A stretch of DNA of 52,680 nt from assembly GCA_019116445.1 (NCBI GenBank), contig DXBP01000044.1:1-52680 (forward strand), written 5' to 3'. Source of the stretch: Candidatus Gemmiger excrementigallinarum (GTDB lineage Bacteria > Bacillota > Clostridia > Oscillospirales > Ruminococcaceae). Below are positions 15,460-23,210 of this stretch, piece by piece. The stretch's first letter is position 1. Each line of letters begins with the position of its first letter. A program made the position numbers and the translations under genes. The notes beneath the pieces are model-generated. The model was not told the origin of the DNA, ran no database searches, and saw only the letters and a list, made by a program, of their open reading frames with translations.

Positions 15460-15488
15460 GCTGTGAATCATAGAAGGAGAATGCCAGC

Positions 15489-16037
15489 ATGAATTATGCA
15501 ACCATCAAATACTGCGACATCGCCAACGGTGAGGGGGTGCGCACAAGCCTGTTTGTATCGGGCTGCCGCCGGCATTGCCCCAACTGTTTCAATGCGGTGG
15601 CGTGGGATTTCCAGTACGGCGCACCGTTCACCAAGGAGGTGCGCAACAAGATTCTGGAAAGCCTGGAACCGGAGTACATCAACGGCTTGTCGCTGCTGGG
15701 GGGCGAGCCCTTCGAGCCGGAAAACCAGCGGGAATTGCTGCCCTTTATAAAAAATGTAAAGGTATTGTTCCCGAACAAGACAATATGGTGCTACACCGGC
15801 AACCATTATGAGAGCGAGATTTTGCAGCCGGGTCCCGGACGCTGCGAAGTGACCGACGAATTCTTGCAGTACCTGGATGTGCTGGTGGACGGGGATTTCG
15901 TGCAGGACAAGTACGACATCAGCCTGCGGTTCCGCGGTTCCAGCAATCAGCGCATCATTGACCTGAACAAGACCCGCGCCGAGGGCAAGGTCATCCTGTG
16001 GCAGGATGACCCCCTTTTTGCCGATCACACCATGTGA
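15489..16037 (+). CDS. nrdG: Anaerobic ribonucleotide reductase activating protein
   Basis: 182 residues. It is a radical-SAM enzyme that abstracts hydrogen from the NrdD glycine to form the glycyl radical. The 4Fe-4S cysteines are C26-RRH-C30-PN-C33 near the N-terminus (SGCRRHCPNC), and LLGGEPF is the usual SAM-binding GGE motif. The start ATG follows AGAAGGAGA. It is divergent from nrdD, with an intergenic region of 418 bp that holds promoters and NrdR-like boxes. A strong terminator follows. Confidence 0.96.
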   Translation: MNYATIKYCDIANGEGVRTSLFVSGCRRHCPNCFNAVAWDFQYGAPFTKEVRNKILESLEPEYINGLSLLGGEPFEPENQRELLPFIKNVKVLFPNKTIWCYTGNHYESEILQPGPGRCEVTDEFLQYLDVLVDGDFVQDKYDISLRFRGSSNQRIIDLNKTRAEGKVILWQDDPLFADHTM

Positions 16038-16055
16038 ATTTTTGCAAAGGAAAAA

Positions 16056-16080
16056 GGCCGCCGAAAGGCGGCCTTTTTTT
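16056..16080 (+). terminator. Terminator after nrdG
   Basis: GGCCGCC (16056-16062), tetraloop GAAA, GGCGGCC (16067-16073) and T7. A run of A precedes the stem, so it may also act on the opposite strand for uxaC. Confidence 0.9.
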
Positions 16081-16120
16081 GTGGCGGGCGGTTTGTACCG
16101 CACCGATTTTGCTGTGAAAA

Positions 16121-17563
16121 TTACAGGCTGAAGTAACGCTTGGCGTTGTAGTAGCTGATGCCTTCCACGATCTTCTTCAGCGCCTTTTCGTCGTTGGGGT
16201 ACTGGCCGTTCTCCACCCAGTTGCCGATGAGGTTGCACATCAGGCGGCGGAACAGCTCGTGGCGGGTGTAGCTCAGGAAGCTGCGGCTGTCGGTGAGCAT
16301 GCCGATGAAGTTGCCCAGCAGGCCCAGACGAGCCAGCGTCTTCATCTGCTGGTACATTCCGTCGTCGGTATCGCAGAACCACCAGGCGGAGCCAAGTTGG
16401 ATCTTGCCGGGGATCTCGTCATCCTGGAACGCGCCCATCAGGGTGCCCAGCATATCGAAGTCGGCGGGATTCAGGCTGTACAGAATAACCTTCGGGCATT
16501 CGCCGGCGGCGGTCAGGCTGCTCAGCAGGCTGCTGATGGAAGCGCTGCCGTCGGTCACGGCGATCATGTCAAAACCGGTGTCGGGACCGAGCTTTTTGTA
16601 CATCTTATCGTTGACATTGCGCAGGCAGCTGTAGTGAATCTGCATGACAACGTTGTATTTTTTGTACAGACGGCCCAGGGCCAACAGCACATAGGTGGTG
16701 TAGGCATCGCCCTCTTCCTTGGTAAGGGCCTCGCCGGCCATCGCCTTTTTAAAGGCTGCAGTAGCCTTGTCGGCGTCGGTTTCCACAAAGGGCACATAGT
16801 CCAGGCCCTGGTCGGCGGCGCGGCAGCCCATCTCCACAAAGAACTTCAGTCGCTCTTCCAGCGCGCTGATCACGCAGCCCACGCACTTGAACTCGCGGCC
16901 CACGACCTTCTCCAGCTGGTGGATGTAGTCGGCAAAACCGGGCTTGAGGATGTTGGTGGCTTTGTCGGGGCGGAAGGAAGGCGCCACCACTACATTGATG
17001 CTGGGATCTTCCTTGATCTTCTTGTGCCATTCCAGAGAATCGATGGGATCGTCGGTGGTGCCGACCATGGCGACGTTGCTCTGCTCAATGAGGCCGCGGA
17101 CCGTCAGCTTGGGATCGTTCTGCAGCTTCTCGTTGCACAGGTTCCACACTTCTTCAGCGGTGTCGCCGTTGAGAACCCCTTCGTAGCCGAAGTACTTTTT
17201 CAGCTCCAGATGGCACCAGGTGTACATGGGGTTGCCGATGGCCATTTCCAGCGATTCAGCGAACTTCTGGAAGCGCTCGCGGTCGGGCTTGTCGCCGGTG
17301 ATGTACTCTTCGGGCACACCGTTGGAGCGCATCACGCGCCACTTGTAATGGTCACCGAAGTAGTAGTCAGAACCGTCGGCCAGTACCTGGTGGCCGCCCA
17401 GCCAGACCTGGGCAATATTTTCAAAACGGCGGTTCTCGTAGATTTCCTGCGGGGGAATGTGGCAGTGATAGTCGATGATGGGCAGATTGGCGGAATAATC
17501 GTGGTACAGATGCCGGGCGGTAGGGGTTTCCAGCAAAAAGTCTTTGTCCATAAATGCTTTCAT
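16121..17563 (-). CDS. uxaC: Glucuronate isomerase
   Basis: 480 residues from ATG 17563, nine bases after AAGGAG. UxaC converts D-glucuronate to D-fructuronate and D-galacturonate to D-tagaturonate, the first step of hexuronate use. The metal-binding IDYHCHIPP near residue 30 and the later AVTDGSAS and WWFCDTDDGM stretches are typical of this amidohydrolase-superfamily isomerase, and the length fits. It is divergent from uxaB, which takes the tagaturonate product, so the two are probably induced together. A promoter is visible at 17687-17715. Confidence 0.96.
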   Translation of the reverse strand: MKAFMDKDFLLETPTARHLYHDYSANLPIIDYHCHIPPQEIYENRRFENIAQVWLGGHQVLADGSDYYFGDHYKWRVMRSNGVPEEYITGDKPDRERFQKFAESLEMAIGNPMYTWCHLELKKYFGYEGVLNGDTAEEVWNLCNEKLQNDPKLTVRGLIEQSNVAMVGTTDDPIDSLEWHKKIKEDPSINVVVAPSFRPDKATNILKPGFADYIHQLEKVVGREFKCVGCVISALEERLKFFVEMGCRAADQGLDYVPFVETDADKATAAFKKAMAGEALTKEEGDAYTTYVLLALGRLYKKYNVVMQIHYSCLRNVNDKMYKKLGPDTGFDMIAVTDGSASISSLLSSLTAAGECPKVILYSLNPADFDMLGTLMGAFQDDEIPGKIQLGSAWWFCDTDDGMYQQMKTLARLGLLGNFIGMLTDSRSFLSYTRHELFRRLMCNLIGNWVENGQYPNDEKALKKIVEGISYYNAKRYFSL

Positions 17564-17686
17564 GTACAGACGCTCCTTAAATAAATGTAGATAAGTGGTA
17601 CCGGTGCGGGACGGGGCTGCGTCCGGCAGGTGCACAGCACATGGTTTGCACTGCTGCAGCGGTCGAAAAACGCATACTCTGGTACT

Positions 17687-17715
17687 ATTATACATAATCG
17701 GAACAGGCGCAACAA
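17687..17715 (-). promoter_or_regulatory. uxaC promoter
   Basis: On the minus strand TTGTTG (17715-17710) and TATAAT (17692-17687) are 17 bp apart, about 125 bp before the start codon. Confidence 0.6.
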
Positions 17716-17767
17716 GTTGTAAAAATTGCTGGATAATAGAAAAAAATCAACAAAAAAACCGTACCCG

Positions 17768-17779
17768 TCTTGTACAAGA
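17768..17779. promoter_or_regulatory. Palindromic operator candidate between uxaC and uxaB
   Basis: TCTTGTACAAGA is a perfect 12-bp palindrome lying between the two divergent promoters, 53 bp upstream of the uxaC -35 box and 64 bp upstream of the uxaB -35 box. Such sites fit GntR- or LacI-type uronate regulators, but no regulator gene is next to it. The rest of this 387-bp intergenic region holds the two promoters and no further gene. Confidence 0.5.
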
Positions 17780-17842
17780 TGTGAAAACATTAAAATTCCC
17801 AAGAATGTGCGCAAAATATGTGCGTTTGGTCGGGATGCTGCC

Positions 17843-17872
17843 TTGACGAAAAAAGACTGAAAGAATTACAAT
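17843..17872 (+). promoter_or_regulatory. uxaB promoter
   Basis: TTGACG (17843-17848) and TACAAT (17867-17872) are 18 bp apart, about 80 bp before the uxaB start. Confidence 0.6.
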
Positions 17873-17950
17873 GTTCAGGTAAAGAGCGCTCACACAAACA
17901 GAACCTCTGTGGCTTGGCCACCATGGAGGGGTAAGGGAGAAGGAACCTGT

Positions 17951-19450
17951 ATGGAAACGCTGAAATATGAAGTTTTGGAAAAATCCGGTTATAAAGGTTA
18001 CATTTTGAAGGATGCGCCGGAAAAGGTCCTGCAATTTGGCGAGGGCAACTTTTTGCGCGCTTTTGTGGATTACTGGTTCGACCTGGCCAACGAAAAGGCA
18101 GGCTGGAACGGCAAGTGCGTGCTGGTGCAGCCCATTGCCCCGGGCCTGGCCAAGATGATCAACGAGCAGGAGGGCCTGTATACGCTGTACCTGCGCGGCA
18201 GCGAGAATGGCCAAAAAGTGGATGACAGACGGGTGATCTCCAGTGTGTCCCGCTGCCTGAACCCTTATGAAAAAGAAGATTACGAAAAGATGATGGCCGT
18301 GGCAGCCAGCGATGATCTGGAAATCATCGTTTCCAACACCACCGAGGCCGGTATCGTCTACGACCCGGCCTGCCAGCAGACGGACTGCCCGCCGGCCAGC
18401 TTCCCGGCCAAACTGACGCAGGTGCTCTATCACCGCTACCAGGCGGGCAAGAAGGGAATCCTGATGCTGGCCTGTGAACTGATCGACAACAACGGCAAGG
18501 AACTGCTCAAGTGTGTCAATCAGTACATTGATCAGTGGGGTCTGGAGGACGGCTTCAGAAAGTACGTCAATGAGGACTGCACCTTCTGCGGCTCTCTGGT
18601 AGATCGCATCGTACCGGGCCGCATCCGCGACCCCCAGGAGGTAGCCGAACTGGAACAGAAGCACGGCTACGCCGACCCGCTGCTGGACGTGGGCGAAGTG
18701 TTCGGCTTCTGGGTCATCGAGGGCGCTCCCGAACTCAACGATGTGCTGCCCTTCCGCAAGGCCGGCCTGGAGGACAAAGTCTTTGTCACGCCTGACATGA
18801 GCCCCTACAAAAAGCGTAAGGTGCGCATCCTCAACGGTGCCCATACCGGCTTTGTGCTGGGCGCCTACCTGGCGGGATTTGACATCGTGCGGGACTGCAT
18901 GCACGATGATACCATCCTCCGATTCATGAACAAGATGCTGCTGGAGGAAGTGGTGCCCATTCTGCCCCTGGACCAGGAGGACTGCAAGCAGTTCGCCGCC
19001 GCCGTGCAGGACCGCTTCAACAATCCTTTTGTCAACCACGAGCTCATGAGCATCAGCCTGAACTCTACTTCCAAGTGGCGTGCCCGCAATATGCCCTCTC
19101 TGCTGGAATATGTGCAGAAGAAGGGCACCCTGCCCACCTGCCTGGCTATGGGTCTGGCAGCCTATATCGCTTTCTACAGCAGCGACGTGCAGGAACTGAC
19201 CGATGCGGGGCTGGTCTGCAAGCGGCCCAAGGGCAATACCTACACCGTCAGCGATGACCGCTGGGTGCTGGAGTTCTATTACGCCCATAAGGACGACGAC
19301 ATCCCCACCCTGGTCCATGCGGTCATGACCAACGAGCAGATGTGGGGGCAGGACCTGACCCAGGTGCCCGGCTTTGAGGAAACCACCGTCAACAACCTGA
19401 CGATGATCCGGGAGCAGGGGGCACTGGCTGCCTACGCCGCCTGCCTGTAA
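17951..19450 (+). CDS. uxaB: Tagaturonate reductase (altronate oxidoreductase)
   Basis: 499 residues from ATG 17951, after AGAAGGAAC; the upstream in-frame ATG at 17909 has no ribosome site. UxaB reduces D-tagaturonate to D-altronate with NADH. The N-terminal nucleotide-binding region begins LQFGEGNFLRAF, followed by the polyol dehydrogenase family signatures CTFCGSLVDRIVPGR and KVRILNGAHT. It is followed by uxaA after a 75-bp gap containing a terminator-like hairpin, so partial read-through is likely. Fructuronate reductase (uxuB) is absent here, so this locus is aimed mainly at galacturonate. Confidence 0.95.
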   Translation: METLKYEVLEKSGYKGYILKDAPEKVLQFGEGNFLRAFVDYWFDLANEKAGWNGKCVLVQPIAPGLAKMINEQEGLYTLYLRGSENGQKVDDRRVISSVSRCLNPYEKEDYEKMMAVAASDDLEIIVSNTTEAGIVYDPACQQTDCPPASFPAKLTQVLYHRYQAGKKGILMLACELIDNNGKELLKCVNQYIDQWGLEDGFRKYVNEDCTFCGSLVDRIVPGRIRDPQEVAELEQKHGYADPLLDVGEVFGFWVIEGAPELNDVLPFRKAGLEDKVFVTPDMSPYKKRKVRILNGAHTGFVLGAYLAGFDIVRDCMHDDTILRFMNKMLLEEVVPILPLDQEDCKQFAAAVQDRFNNPFVNHELMSISLNSTSKWRARNMPSLLEYVQKKGTLPTCLAMGLAAYIAFYSSDVQELTDAGLVCKRPKGNTYTVSDDRWVLEFYYAHKDDDIPTLVHAVMTNEQMWGQDLTQVPGFEETTVNNLTMIREQGALAAYAACL

Positions 19451-19466
19451 AACAAAACCCTTTCCG

Positions 19467-19497
19467 GGGACCGGAGCCAGTCCTCCGGTCCCGTTTT
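19467..19497 (+). terminator. Intercistronic hairpin between uxaB and uxaA
   Basis: GGGACCGGAG (19467-19476), 6-base loop and CTCCGGTCCC (19483-19492) are followed by GTTTT. The short T run suggests a leaky terminator or a processing stem that tunes uxaA output. Confidence 0.6.
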
Positions 19498-19525
19498 CAT
19501 TTTACCCAGCAAAGGAGAAGATTCC

Positions 19526-21010
19526 ATGCCCCTTGCCATCAAGATTCATCCCGGTGATAACGTGGTGGTTGCCCTGCATCCCATTGCCAAAGGTACCGCC
19601 GTTCCGGTGGGGGATGCCACCATCACCGCCGTGGAGGACATTCCCCAGGGCCACAAAATGGCGATTGTGCCCATCCGGACAGGGGAAAACATCATCAAAT
19701 ATGGTTTCCCCATCGGTCATGCCACCGCCGACGCCGTACCCGGCACCTGGATGCACACCCACAACGTGCGCACCAACCTTTCCGGCGAGATGGAGTACAG
19801 CTACCATCCCAATGTACATCCCCTGACCCCGGCGGAACCGGAAACCTTTATGGGGTATCGCCGCCGGGACGGCCGGGCGGCCATCCGCAACGAGATCTGG
19901 ATCATCCCCACGGTGGGCTGCGTCAACGACTGTGCCAAGGCCCTGGTGCGGGAAAATCAGGACCTGGTCACCGGCTCCATTGACGGGCTGTACACCTTCA
20001 CCCATCCCTTCGGCTGCTCCCAGACCGGCCATGACCACGCCCAGACCCGCAAACTGCTGGCGGCGCTGGTGCGTCATCCCAATGCGGGGGCGGTGCTGGT
20101 ATTGTCCCTGGGATGCGAGAACCTGACCCACGACCAGTTTGTGGCCGAACTGGGGGACTATGACCCGGACCGGGTGAAATTCCTCACCTGCCAGGAGGTG
20201 GAGGATGAGCTGGCTGCCGGCCGCGACCTCCTGAAAGAACTGGCTGCCTACGCCGGACAGTTCCGGCGGGAACCCATTCCCGTCAGTGAACTGGTCGTGG
20301 GCATGAAGTGCGGCGGCTCCGATGGGCTTTCCGGCATCACAGCCAACCCCACCATCGGCCGGTTCAGCGACAGACTCTGTGCCCGGGGCGGTTCCACGGT
20401 GCTCACCGAAGTGCCCGAGATGTTCGGCGCCGAAGGCTTCCTGATGGACCGCTGCCGGAATGAGGAAGTGTTTGACAAAGCCGTCCGGATGATCAACGGC
20501 TTCAAGGAATATTTCATCAGCCATAACGAGGTGGTCTACGATAACCCCAGCCCCGGCAACAAGCAGGGCGGCATCACCACTTTGGAAGACAAGTCCTGCG
20601 GTTGCGTGCAGAAAGGCGGCAGTGCCCCCATTGCGGATGTCATCGGTTACGGTGACCCGGTGGTGACGAAGGGGCTGAATATGCTCTACGGCCCCGGCAA
20701 TGACCTGGTTTCGGCCACGGCCCTGACCGCCGCCGGTGCCCATCTGGTGCTGTTCTCCACCGGCCGCGGTACGCCCTTCGGTGCGCCGGCCCCTACCCTG
20801 AAGATCGCCACCAACAGCCAGCTGGCCGCCAGAAAAAAGAACTGGATCGACTTCAACGCCGGTGTGGTGGCCGATGGCGAGCGCACCCTGGACCAGGCAG
20901 GGGAGGACCTGTACCGTCTGGTGCTGGAGGTGGCCAGCGGCAAAAAGACCTGTGCTGAGGAAAAAGGCTTCCGGGAAATTTCCATCTTCAAAGACGGGGT
21001 CGTCTTGTGA
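19526..21010 (+). CDS. uxaA: Altronate dehydratase
   Basis: 494 residues. It dehydrates D-altronate to 2-keto-3-deoxygluconate, the step after UxaB. The N-terminal SAF domain covers about residues 1-75 (IHPGDNVVVAL...GTWMHTHNV). The main domain holds HPFGCSQTGHDHAQT, GCENLTHDQF, MKCGGSDGLSGITANP and EDKSCGCVQKGG, the last three carrying cysteines expected to hold metal. The start ATG follows AAAGGAGAAG. KDG kinase and aldolase genes are not in the window. Confidence 0.95.
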   Translation: MPLAIKIHPGDNVVVALHPIAKGTAVPVGDATITAVEDIPQGHKMAIVPIRTGENIIKYGFPIGHATADAVPGTWMHTHNVRTNLSGEMEYSYHPNVHPLTPAEPETFMGYRRRDGRAAIRNEIWIIPTVGCVNDCAKALVRENQDLVTGSIDGLYTFTHPFGCSQTGHDHAQTRKLLAALVRHPNAGAVLVLSLGCENLTHDQFVAELGDYDPDRVKFLTCQEVEDELAAGRDLLKELAAYAGQFRREPIPVSELVVGMKCGGSDGLSGITANPTIGRFSDRLCARGGSTVLTEVPEMFGAEGFLMDRCRNEEVFDKAVRMINGFKEYFISHNEVVYDNPSPGNKQGGITTLEDKSCGCVQKGGSAPIADVIGYGDPVVTKGLNMLYGPGNDLVSATALTAAGAHLVLFSTGRGTPFGAPAPTLKIATNSQLAARKKNWIDFNAGVVADGERTLDQAGEDLYRLVLEVASGKKTCAEEKGFREISIFKDGVVL

Positions 21011-21016
21011 TATACT
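20987..21016 (+). promoter_or_regulatory. Possible promoter of the epimerase gene
   Basis: TTCAAA (20987-20992), inside the end of uxaA, and TATACT (21011-21016) are 18 bp apart. It could give the epimerase gene its own transcript. Confidence 0.4.
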
Positions 21017-21065
21017 GAAAGAGTAGGGGATTTATGTTCCCTGATTTTCAAAACGAGGTGTTTGC

Positions 21066-21938
21066 ATGTCTACCATTCAGAACGGAACCTACGAAAAATA
21101 CGGTGTGCGTTACGCCACCCTTACGCTGACCGACGGCGACTATGCCCTGACCGTTACCCCCGAAAAGGGCGGTATGGCCACTTCCTTTACCAAAAACGGC
21201 GAAGAATATCTCTGGCTGCGGGACAAGAATTTCGAGTCCACCGACCGTCCCCGCTGCGGTATTCCCATTCTGTTCCCCAGCTGCAGCAAGCCGGATAACG
21301 GCGTGCATATCTTTGACGGTGCGGCTTACCCCATGGAGGTCCACGGTTTTGCCGATCTGCTGCCCTGGCAGGTCAAGACGGCGGCGGATGATGCCATCGA
21401 ACTGACCCTGGCGCCCAACGGCCTGACCAAGTTTGTCTATCCCTTTGATTTCCTGCTGACCATGCGCTACACTTTGGCCGGCCCCACCGCCACCCTGGCG
21501 TTGACGGTAGCCAACACCGGCAGCAAGGACCTGCCCTTCAGCGTGGGCTTCCATCCCTATTTTGCGGCCAGCGCGCTGGAAAATGTCCATTTTGACATTC
21601 AGGCAGCGACTTATTCCGAAGACCCCAAGGGGGAGCAGCCCGCCGCGCCGGAAACCATCACGCTGCCCCGCAAGCCGGGCAGTGCCGATTCCTGCCGCCT
21701 GCTCACCGGCGTCAAGAGCCCCATGGTGCTCACCGATGCGGGCAACGGTCACAAGGTCACCGTAGCTTTCGACGAAGCGAATTTCGGCAAGGGAGTACTG
21801 TGGCAGCAGGATGCCGAGAACTTTGTTTGCATGGAGCCCTGGAACGGCTGGGCCAACTCGGTCAACGAGGAGGGCAAGCACGAGGTTCTGGTGCCCGGTG
21901 CCGAAAAGACCTTTACCTGGTCGGTCACCATCGGCTGA
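21066..21938 (+). CDS. Aldose 1-epimerase family protein
   Basis: 290 residues. The fold is that of galactose mutarotases, which interconvert the alpha and beta anomers of sugars. Conserved positions include GIPILFPSCS, PMEVHGFADLLPW with the catalytic-type His, PFSVGFHPYF with the second His, and a late acidic residue in NFVCMEPWNGW. The short length and the GIPILFP signature are closer to the YeaD/glucose-6-phosphate 1-epimerase-like branch than to GalM. It lies downstream of uxaA on the same strand, so it may serve uronate anomers, but this is inference. Confidence 0.8.
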   Translation: MSTIQNGTYEKYGVRYATLTLTDGDYALTVTPEKGGMATSFTKNGEEYLWLRDKNFESTDRPRCGIPILFPSCSKPDNGVHIFDGAAYPMEVHGFADLLPWQVKTAADDAIELTLAPNGLTKFVYPFDFLLTMRYTLAGPTATLALTVANTGSKDLPFSVGFHPYFAASALENVHFDIQAATYSEDPKGEQPAAPETITLPRKPGSADSCRLLTGVKSPMVLTDAGNGHKVTVAFDEANFGKGVLWQQDAENFVCMEPWNGWANSVNEEGKHEVLVPGAEKTFTWSVTIG

Positions 21939-21963
21939 TCGAACCTTTCCCCAACAATACAAA

Positions 21964-21999
21964 ACGGACGCTCCGCCCACTGCGGAACGTCCGTTTTTT
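21964..21999 (+). terminator. Terminator after the epimerase gene (possibly bidirectional)
   Basis: ACGGACGCTCCGC (21964-21976) and GCGGAACGTCCGT pair around a short loop, followed by T6. A run of A on the other side would also serve the converging wecG/tagA gene. Confidence 0.85.
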
Positions 22000-22009
22000 G
22001 TTTGCAATT

Positions 22010-22759
22010 TCAATGGCGCAGGGTCCACCACAGAAACTTGGTGTTGGTCACAAAATAGCGCTTGAACAGCCGTTTGGGGTCCTGCAGCAGGCGATAAAGC
22101 CATTCCAGGCTGCAGCGCTGCATCCACTGGGGTGCCCGGCGGATGTTGCCGGCCTCGTAGTCGAAGGCGGCGCCCACGCCCAGCATCAGCGCCTGCACAC
22201 GGCCCTGATGGGCGGCCATCCAGCGTTCCTGTTTGGGAGCGCCCAGGCCCACCCAGACAAAATCCGGCCGGGCCGCGTTGATGCGTGCTACCGCTTCGGC
22301 GTCCTCCTCGGGGGTGAGGGCGCGGAAAGGCGGGGACTCCATCCCGGCGATGACGGCGCCGGGATAGGATTCCTCCAGCTTTTGGCGCAGCAAGGCCAGG
22401 GTTTCCGGGGTTGAACCGTAGAAGTAGTGGCGATAGTGCTTTTCGGCACTTTCCCGCAGCAGCCGTTTCATCAGGTCGGGACCGGTCACCCGGGCTGCTT
22501 CTGCAAACCCCTTGCGGCGGCTGTACTGGGAAAGGGGGCCGCCGTCGGGCAGAGACAGCACGGCACCGTTCTGCACGGCGCGGTAAGCCGGGTCTTCATA
22601 GGCGGTCACCGTGGTGTGCACGTTGGCCACGCAGATATACTCCCCGCGCCAGGCATCCAGGTGCTCCTCAAGGCAGCGGACGGTTTTTTCCATATCGGTG
22701 ACGGCGATCTGAACGCCCATGATCTCACAGACGGGCATCGGCCGTTTTTCCTTTTCCAT
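22010..22759 (-). CDS. WecG/TagA/CpsF family glycosyltransferase (GT26)
   Basis: 249 residues from ATG 22759 with GGGAGG 7 bp upstream. The family transfers N-acetylmannosamine(uronate)-type sugars onto a lipid-linked acceptor in wall teichoic acid or polysaccharide synthesis. Family motifs seen are NVHTTVTAYEDPAYR, LPDGGPLSQYSR, RVTGPDLM, FVWVGLGAPKQERWM and GVGAAFDYEAGNIRRAPQWMQ. The C-terminus is basic and aromatic (KRLFKRYFVTNTKFLWWTLRH), fitting membrane attachment. No other wall-polysaccharide genes adjoin it, so the product cannot be named. It has its own promoter. Confidence 0.92.
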   Translation of the reverse strand: MEKEKRPMPVCEIMGVQIAVTDMEKTVRCLEEHLDAWRGEYICVANVHTTVTAYEDPAYRAVQNGAVLSLPDGGPLSQYSRRKGFAEAARVTGPDLMKRLLRESAEKHYRHYFYGSTPETLALLRQKLEESYPGAVIAGMESPPFRALTPEEDAEAVARINAARPDFVWVGLGAPKQERWMAAHQGRVQALMLGVGAAFDYEAGNIRRAPQWMQRCSLEWLYRLLQDPKRLFKRYFVTNTKFLWWTLRH

Positions 22760-22797
22760 GCTGGGACCCTCCCGGTTCCAAAAAGTCGTACCGCTCT

Positions 22798-22826
22798 ATC
22801 ATACCATTCCCGGGGCCGGGATTCAA
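22798..22826 (-). promoter_or_regulatory. Promoter of the WecG/TagA-like gene
   Basis: On the minus strand TTGAAT (22826-22821) and TATGAT (22803-22798) are 17 bp apart. The spacer contains the inverted repeat TCCCGG-GG-CCGGGA. Confidence 0.55.
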
Positions 22827-22840
22827 CACCGGGGGCAAAA

Positions 22841-23206
22841 TCAGCGGGCTGCCACCGCCTTGGTGGCGATCACATCCACGCTGGTGCCTGCAGCGTCGGC
22901 CAGGATGACCTGACCAAGGGAAACCGGGGCATCCACAGTCACCGTTTTCAGTGCCCGCACACAGTCAAAAATTTTGTCCTTGGGGATTTCCCCGGCGGTT
23001 TTTACACTGACGGCGGCCAGCACGCCGCCGCGCACCGGCACCGTCGTGGTGACCACACGGCTGGGAGCGGTAACTTCCTTGCGGGCGTAAGCGTCACCCC
23101 GGGGGCAGGTGTTGCCGGTGACCGAAACCACGGCACCGTTCTCCATCGTTACCACCAGCGGACAGCCCAGGGGACAGCCGATGCAGGTCAGTTCACGTTT
23201 TTCCAT
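22841..23206 (-). CDS. DUF1667 domain protein of the glycerol operon
   Basis: 121 residues. The N-terminus carries CIGCPLGC and a later NTCPRGD, four closely spaced cysteines that probably hold an iron-sulfur cluster. DUF1667 proteins are typically encoded next to, or fused to, the two flavoprotein genes that precede it here. It starts 4 bp after the stop of the upstream oxidoreductase. Electron transfer between glycerol-3-phosphate oxidation and a membrane or soluble acceptor is the likely role, by context. Confidence 0.85.
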   Translation of the reverse strand: MEKRELTCIGCPLGCPLVVTMENGAVVSVTGNTCPRGDAYARKEVTAPSRVVTTTVPVRGGVLAAVSVKTAGEIPKDKIFDCVRALKTVTVDAPVSLGQVILADAAGTSVDVIATKAVAAR

Positions 23207-23210
23207 GGCG

